Assembly (NCBI GenBank): GCA_963824345.1
Contig: CAWGOZ010000023.1
Span: 372,001-436,000, forward strand
Direction of reading: 5' to 3'
Source of the DNA: Palsa-89 sp963824345
Lineage (GTDB): Bacteria > Acidobacteriota > Terriglobia > Bryobacterales > Bryobacteraceae
DNA length: 64,000 bases
Position numbers and translations under genes: made by a program. The notes under the pieces are model-generated. The model worked only from the letters and a program-made list of their open reading frames with translations. It made no database searches and was not told the DNA's origin. This document shows, one piece after another, positions 59,852 through 64,000 of the stretch. Numbering within the stretch: the first letter of the stretch is position 1; every line of letters begins with the position of its first letter.

Positions 59852-60564
59852 GTCAGGCCTCCATCAATATTCCACACTTGACCGGTAACGTATTTGGCCT
59901 CATCGCCGGCCAGATACAACACCAGCCGGCCAACATCCCCCGCTTCTCCAGCGTGCCCGGAAGGGATTTGCGCGTACAGTTTCTTGCGGGTGTTCTCATC
60001 GATCGCCGCGGTCATATCGGTGTCGATGAAGCCGGGGGCAACCGCGTTTACGCGAATCCCAAACCGGGCCACCTCTTTGGCAAGCGCCTTGGTAAAGCCG
60101 ATGACTCCGGCTTTGGAGGCGCTGTAGTTGGTCTGGCCGGCCATTCCAATCACACCGCTGACGCTGGTGACGTTGACCACTGCGCCGCCGGTTCGCAGCA
60201 TTCCCCCGATGACGGCGCGGGAATAATTGAAGGTCCCGGTAAGGTTGGTGTCGATGACGTCGCTCCAGGCAGCCGCGTCCATTTTCATCAGCGCAACGTC
60301 GTTCCTGATTCCCGCGTTGTTCACCAACACCGAAATGGGCCCGTACTTCGCGATGGTTTCCGCCACTACCTGTTGTGCGCGCTCCAGGTCGCGCACATTG
60401 GCCTGCAGCGCGGTCACGGTCGATCCCAGTTTTTCCACCAGCGCGCCGGCGGCGCTGGCATTGGAACCGTAGGTGAAAACCACGGAATAACCGGCTGCGC
60501 TGAATTCCTCCACGATCGCGCGGCCGATACCGCGGCCGCCTCCCGTTACCAGGCCAACTTTCAA
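59848..60564 (-). CDS. 3-oxoacyl-ACP reductase (FabG-type SDR), TTG start
   Basis: A 238-residue SDR: VGLVTGGGRGIGRAIVEEF, NNAGIRNDVALMKM, catalytic Ser in NVTSVSGVIG and Tyr/Lys in NYSASKAGVIGFTKAL. It ends TGQVWNIDGGLT, the FabG terminus. It would reduce the beta-ketoacyl-ACP made by the ketosynthase pair. The start is TTG at 60564, overlapping the HMGR stop as TTGA. Housekeeping FabG is normally grouped with other fab genes; this copy sits with HMGR and a CrtI-like gene, so a dedicated role is likely. Confidence 0.92.
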   Translation of the reverse strand: MKVGLVTGGGRGIGRAIVEEFSAAGYSVVFTYGSNASAAGALVEKLGSTVTALQANVRDLERAQQVVAETIAKYGPISVLVNNAGIRNDVALMKMDAAAWSDVIDTNLTGTFNYSRAVIGGMLRTGGAVVNVTSVSGVIGMAGQTNYSASKAGVIGFTKALAKEVARFGIRVNAVAPGFIDTDMTAAIDENTRKKLYAQIPSGHAGEAGDVGRLVLYLAGDEAKYVTGQVWNIDGGLT

Positions 60565-61769
60565 GCCGGACGATTCCTTCCGTAGCGCTCATGAGCGCCA
60601 ACAAATTCCTGAGATGAAATCGCCGCGCCCATTGAGATCTCGCCTCCCAAAATCGCGCCCGCCACGATTTCAGCCAGTTTAGCCGCCTTCCCCGTACCGG
60701 CGCAATCCATGATTTCGAGCGCCTCGCGCTGCGTCGGCAGCGCGGTACCTCCGCCCACGGTCGCGACGGAAAGAGCCGGCAGCGTGGTGCTTACGTACAG
60801 GCCGTCCGGATGGGGTTCAAATGCAGTCACTGCGCAGGCCGAATTCACCACATTGGCAACATCCTGGCCGGTGGCGATGAAGATCGCGGTCAGCCCATTG
60901 GCGGCATGCGCGTTGTATCCGATGGCGCCCGCGTTTAAATGCCCGATCACCGTGGATTGCCACAGCCGGAACATCTGGTCCGCCGTGACGTGCAGATAGA
61001 GCCGTAAAACATCATGCGGCAAAAGAGCCCCCGCGATCACGCGCTTGCCCTTGCCGCGCGTCATCAGAAATCCACTGGCGCGCTTTTCGGAGCACAGGCC
61101 GCTGAAGAGGAAATAGCTGGCGATCGGATAACGGGCTTCCACCCAGCGGCAGATTGCTTCGGTAGCCCGCACAATCATGTTCATGCCCTGCGCATCCCCA
61201 GTCTGATAACCGAAGTTGACCAACACTTGACGGCCGGTCTGGTAGCACTTCAGTCCCGTCAGCTTGCCGTGGCGCGTCGTGCCGGCCACCACCTCCACCA
61301 GATCTTGCAACTGCGCCTCCATCCATCCGGGGAAGGCCGCCGCAGCTTCGATGTCGCGGAAGAAAAACGTCGGCGCGGTCTGATTCTCATCCGCCAGGAC
61401 CGCCGTCTGAACGCCGCCGGCCTTTGTCAGCGCAACCATCCCGCGCTCGTAACTGCGGATGAGCGCTCCCTCCGTGGTAGCCATGGGTACATAAAAAATA
61501 CCGCGCGCATTCTGGCCAAGGATGGCGAGCGGGCCTGCCACGCCCAGCGGGACCTGCGAGACGCCGATCGGGTTTTCGATGTTGCCCCGCATCAACTCGG
61601 TGTCCCATGTGACGCCTCCAATATGCTGCAGGCGGGCGCCGGTCTTCTTTTCCGTCCAGGCCCTGCGCCGGCCCACGCGCTCGCTATCGTACCCGTTGTC
61701 TTTGAGCCGCGGAAGAAGATCCGAGGGTCCAATCTCAACGGGATCGGGACTTGTCATTAATTTGTCCAC
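60561..61769 (-). CDS. Hydroxymethylglutaryl-CoA reductase, class I-like
   Basis: A 402-residue enzyme with the HMGR signatures: ENPIGVSQVPLGVAGPL, catalytic Glu in MATTEGALIRSYERG, Lys in CSEKRASGFLMTRGKG, Asp in GDAQGMNM (the NADPH-linked DAMGMN-type motif), NAHAANGLTAIFIATGQD and a C-terminal His in GAHERYGRN. It reduces HMG-CoA to mevalonate. No other mevalonate gene is in the window, so a recruited biosynthetic role within the KS/FabG cluster is equally possible. GTG start at 61769, one base after the TPR stop; TTGA overlap with fabG. Confidence 0.92.
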   Translation of the reverse strand: MDKLMTSPDPVEIGPSDLLPRLKDNGYDSERVGRRRAWTEKKTGARLQHIGGVTWDTELMRGNIENPIGVSQVPLGVAGPLAILGQNARGIFYVPMATTEGALIRSYERGMVALTKAGGVQTAVLADENQTAPTFFFRDIEAAAAFPGWMEAQLQDLVEVVAGTTRHGKLTGLKCYQTGRQVLVNFGYQTGDAQGMNMIVRATEAICRWVEARYPIASYFLFSGLCSEKRASGFLMTRGKGKRVIAGALLPHDVLRLYLHVTADQMFRLWQSTVIGHLNAGAIGYNAHAANGLTAIFIATGQDVANVVNSACAVTAFEPHPDGLYVSTTLPALSVATVGGGTALPTQREALEIMDCAGTGKAAKLAEIVAGAILGGEISMGAAISSQEFVGAHERYGRNRPA

Positions 61770-61770
61770 A

Positions 61771-62565
61771 TCATTGATTCATCCACAATTCGCGGAGATC
61801 GGTATCCACTCTTTTGTTGGGATCCAGCACGCTGTCGAGATACTCCTTCATCGTGTCGTCGCCCCTTGACATGCGTTCCTTTAAGGGAACGCTATCCGGG
61901 AATTGCGCGCTTCCCTCTTTCCACATGCCGCGAGCCTGATCTACTTTGTCGTTCAGCCAGTAGGCGTCGCCTAACGATATATAGACGCGAACGTGATAGC
62001 TTTTTTTGCTCTCGGCTTTCTGGATCGCATACGCTCGCTCCAGATCGGCCAAACCGAGCGGGTACTTCCCGAAGATCTTGGGCCAATAGAGATAGCTGTT
62101 GCCGCGAGTGTACAACGCAATCCAGCTCGGCTTCAGATCAATGGATTTCGTGAACAACCCGAGAGCGTTATTGGCGAGAATCACCTGGGAAATGGTGCCG
62201 GCCGCGGGGATCTTGTCGACATAACTGAAGCCGTAGTTCAGAAACGCGTTGGCCGATTTGGGGTTCGCTGCCGTGAGCTTTTCGAAGAAGGCGAGTTCGC
62301 GGTCGTAGTCGGCCGGGGTACCTTCCTTTATATGTGGGTCCCCGGCATGCGCGGCAAACGCTCGCCGAATGGTGGCCTGACGGTATTCGCTGCCGTCACG
62401 CAAACTGTCGGGGTCGGCAAGCAGAGCTTCTTCGAGAGAAGTAACCGCCGTAGCGTAGTCCTTTGCGCTGAGCGCCTGCTCCGCCTTGTTGAAGGCTTCG
62501 TCGCCGCCGCTCAAAGCGAGTGCAGCTAATAGCAATGCCGCCAAGCCTGCGTACATCCGAAACAT
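61771..62565 (-). CDS. Exported TPR-like protein, first gene of the HMGR operon
   Basis: A 264-residue protein with signal peptide MFRMYAGLAALLLAALALSGG and helical repeats of TPR character (FNKAEQALSAKDYATAVTSLEEAL, NNALGLFTKSIDLKPSWIALYTRGNSYLYW, RVYISLGDAYWLNDKVDQARGMW). GGGAGG lies 9 nt before the ATG at 62565. It probably works in the periplasm, perhaps as an adaptor for lipid or protein transport; no specific family was recognised. Separated by a single base from HMGR. Confidence 0.78.
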   Translation of the reverse strand: MFRMYAGLAALLLAALALSGGDEAFNKAEQALSAKDYATAVTSLEEALLADPDSLRDGSEYRQATIRRAFAAHAGDPHIKEGTPADYDRELAFFEKLTAANPKSANAFLNYGFSYVDKIPAAGTISQVILANNALGLFTKSIDLKPSWIALYTRGNSYLYWPKIFGKYPLGLADLERAYAIQKAESKKSYHVRVYISLGDAYWLNDKVDQARGMWKEGSAQFPDSVPLKERMSRGDDTMKEYLDSVLDPNKRVDTDLRELWMNQ

Positions 62566-62633
62566 CAATGAGTCCCTCCCGCTGTCTTTAAGACGATGAA
62601 GATTTCGCGGGCCGCACTTGGGCCTGCGCACGG

Positions 62634-62662
62634 TTGCCCAGTGCGAACCAGACTTGTATTGT
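62634..62662 (+). promoter_or_regulatory. Candidate sigma-70 promoter for the alpha/beta hydrolase gene
   Basis: TTGCCC (62634-62639), 17-nt spacer, TATTGT (62657-62662): four of six consensus bases in each box. The start codon is 45 nt downstream. The same 142-bp gap must also hold the divergent promoter of the TPR/HMGR operon. Confidence 0.35.
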
Positions 62663-62707
62663 ACAGCTATCGCTGCGTGCCGGCCTTGCTTGTGCATACT
62701 TGATTCA

Positions 62708-63541
62708 GTGCCCCAACTCCAAACGTTTGAATTTGAGGGCTGCAGATTCGCTTATCGCGTGGAAGGGGAAGGTCCGCCGCTCATAATGATCCAGGGCGTG
62801 GGCGCGCAGGGAACGGCTTACAATCCGCAGATCGAAATATTGAAGGCTCGGTACGCCTGCCTCACTTACGATAACCGCGGCATTGGGGCCAGCCAGCCGG
62901 CGGCGAAAACAATCACAGTGAATCAGATGGCACGCGACGCATTGGCGCTAATGGACCACGTGGGTTCGAGTTCAGCGCACATCATCGGCCATTCGCTGGG
63001 CGGCTTGGTTGCTTTGGAGTTGGCTTTAATAGCCCGACCGCGCGTGCGGAGTTTGACGCTTCTCAACACGTTCGCGAGTGGCGCCGCCGCGTCGCGCATG
63101 ACGCTTCGATTGCTTTGGATCGTACTGCGCCTGCAATTCGCTCCGCGCCCGTTTCGGCGGGACGCATTCATGGAATTGGTGCTTGCGCCAGGCGAGGGCA
63201 AAGCCAAAGTGAGAGGCCTCGCGGAACGGATGGCGCGCGTGCTTGGCCACGATGTCGCAGACCTGCCGTCCATCTCCAATCAACAATTGTCCGCGATGCG
63301 CGCCGCCGACGTGACAGGCCGGCTGGCGGAGCTTTCAGGAATTCCGACGCTCGTGATCAGCGGCGAAAAAGATATGATTGCCAGGCCGTCCTTGGGCCGA
63401 GCCATTGCCTCGGGAATTCCGGGCGCCCGTTATCTGGAAATCGCCGGCGCGTCGCACGCTTTCCCGATCCTCGAAGCCGAACGCTGTGCAGCCCTGATCA
63501 TGGAGCATCTGGCGGGCGCGGAAACACGCTGGGCGGGCTGA
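62708..63541 (+). CDS. Alpha/beta-fold hydrolase
   Basis: A 277-residue protein from GTG at 62708 (MPQLQTFEFEGCRFAYRVEGEG). Oxyanion region IQGVGAQGTAYNPQ, nucleophile elbow IIGHSLGGLVALELA (Ser about 98), acid in VISGEKDMIA and His in AGASHAFPILE. Typical of small-molecule esterases/lactonases and thioesterase-like proteins. The start at 62618 would place coding sequence across the promoter region and adds residues outside the family. Six nt before the membrane protein gene. Substrate unknown; proximity to the biosynthetic cluster allows a chain-release role. Confidence 0.87.
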   Translation: MPQLQTFEFEGCRFAYRVEGEGPPLIMIQGVGAQGTAYNPQIEILKARYACLTYDNRGIGASQPAAKTITVNQMARDALALMDHVGSSSAHIIGHSLGGLVALELALIARPRVRSLTLLNTFASGAAASRMTLRLLWIVLRLQFAPRPFRRDAFMELVLAPGEGKAKVRGLAERMARVLGHDVADLPSISNQQLSAMRAADVTGRLAELSGIPTLVISGEKDMIARPSLGRAIASGIPGARYLEIAGASHAFPILEAERCAALIMEHLAGAETRWAG

Positions 63542-63547
63542 GCGGCC

Positions 63548-64000
63548 ATGGGTATCGCGGCGGCTCTGGTGCTCGCGTCTTTTGTGATCGCGTTTTCACT
63601 CTCGATCTCAGGCTGGTTCGAGCGTTTTTCCTCAGCCACTCTCTTCGGCATGGGCGCCGTCTTGTCGGCCAGCGGATTCTTGATTCTCCACTGGCTGTCC
63701 GAAAAATTCCGAATTTTCCTGCGGGCCCGCAGCCTGAAGGCGCTGACCCTCGCGCAGACCATGCGATTCTACGGCGTGCTGGCGCTGGTGAAGGCCCAGC
63801 AGCATGTACTGCCGGCCATTTTTGCGGTTCCCACCGGTTTGATCGATGTGGCCTTCGGCATCACGTCTTTCTTTGTGGCCGCCCGCCTGGTGTCGGACGA
63901 CGGACAAGTTCGGCCTGCCTTTGTGGCATGGCACCTGCTGGGACTTCTGGGGCTCGGGGTCTCGGTGACCCTTGCGGTCCTGACCTCGTCCGACCGTTTC
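63548..64000 (+). CDS. Polytopic membrane protein, truncated by the window edge
   Basis: ATG at 63548, 6 nt after the hydrolase stop; open to the last base (151 codons). The N-terminus MGIAAALVLASFVIAFSLSI is a membrane helix, and about five helices are visible in all (SSATLFGMGAVLSASGFLIL, VLPAIFAVPTGLIDVAFGIT, AWHLLGLLGLGVSVTLAVL). Loops are short and basic. Family not recognised; likely co-transcribed with the hydrolase. Confidence 0.6.
   Translation, partial: MGIAAALVLASFVIAFSLSISGWFERFSSATLFGMGAVLSASGFLILHWLSEKFRIFLRARSLKALTLAQTMRFYGVLALVKAQQHVLPAIFAVPTGLIDVAFGITSFFVAARLVSDDGQVRPAFVAWHLLGLLGLGVSVTLAVLTSSDRF

Noticed and set aside
58547..59881. 444-codon forward frame opposite the CrtI-like gene
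   Set aside because: Antisense shadow; the reverse frame has clear FAD motifs.
1..64000. CRISPR array, prophage, insertion sequence, tRNA or rRNA gene
   Set aside because: No regularly spaced repeats, transposase or integrase motifs, or tRNA-like cloverleaf/CCA sequences were noticed; a tRNAscan or ISfinder search was not possible.

Overview
The window (about 60% GC by eye) looks like a chromosomal stretch from an acidobacterium, most likely near Bryobacterales/Solibacter. That placement is an inference from the expanded CRTAC1 (FG-GAP plus ASPIC/UnbV) proteins, the GMC/gluconate-2-dehydrogenase-subunit-3 pair, a YXWGXW protein, an LPKTAS-tailed surface protein, and short GC-rich dispersed repeats that read out as LTDVRGS- or SEPRPSG-type peptides. 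No tRNA, rRNA, insertion sequence, integrase or CRISPR array was seen.

Layout. 1-4820: glycan locus with a frameshifted glycosyltransferase C-terminus, two GH130 phosphorylase-like proteins, a transglutaminase-like protein and a GT4 glycosyltransferase. 4829-9984: atypical NRAMP transporter, groESL and malic enzyme. 10123-18932: envelope and regulatory block (LPKTAS protein, PilZ, receiver, Crp/Fnr, small membrane protein, PAS-containing sigma-54 activator, YXWGXW protein, OmpA protein, two tiny membrane ORFs). Three upstream regions here carry the same tandem palindrome, TGACC-N6-GGTCA repeated every 18 bp, about 90-120 bp upstream of a GG-N10-GC element. This suggests a local sigma-54 regulon. 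18949-28158: reverse-strand run for secreted or outer-membrane proteins (GMC oxidoreductase, Tat-type partner, FadL porin, degenerate SGNH protein, 631-aa secreted protein, tandem paralogous cupin-like proteins). 28296-37808: halogenase-like flavoprotein with a DUF1702-like partner, an ABC1/UbiB kinase beside an apparent ABC1 pseudokinase, a cyclic-nucleotide-domain protein and a coupled ArsA-type ATPase pair. 37885-41251: nucleotide-sugar cassette (4,6-dehydratase, hydrolysing 2-epimerase, aminotransferase) resembling the first steps of legionaminic-acid-type synthesis.

41256-62565 is the most striking part. A seven-gene reverse operon (four CRTAC1-type proteins, carotenoid oxygenase, acyl carrier protein, methyltransferase) is divergent from a forward KS / KS-beta-like / DinB operon. 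That operon converges on a six-gene reverse operon (TPR protein, HMG-CoA reductase, FabG-type reductase, CrtI-like flavoprotein, TetR regulator, SDR-acyltransferase fusion). Almost every junction is a 4-nt start/stop overlap, including unusual TTGA and CTGA forms. Together they look like a type II fatty-acid/polyketide pathway with desaturation, lipid acylation and exported calcium-binding beta-propeller proteins; the product cannot be read from sequence. The window ends with an alpha/beta hydrolase and a truncated membrane protein.
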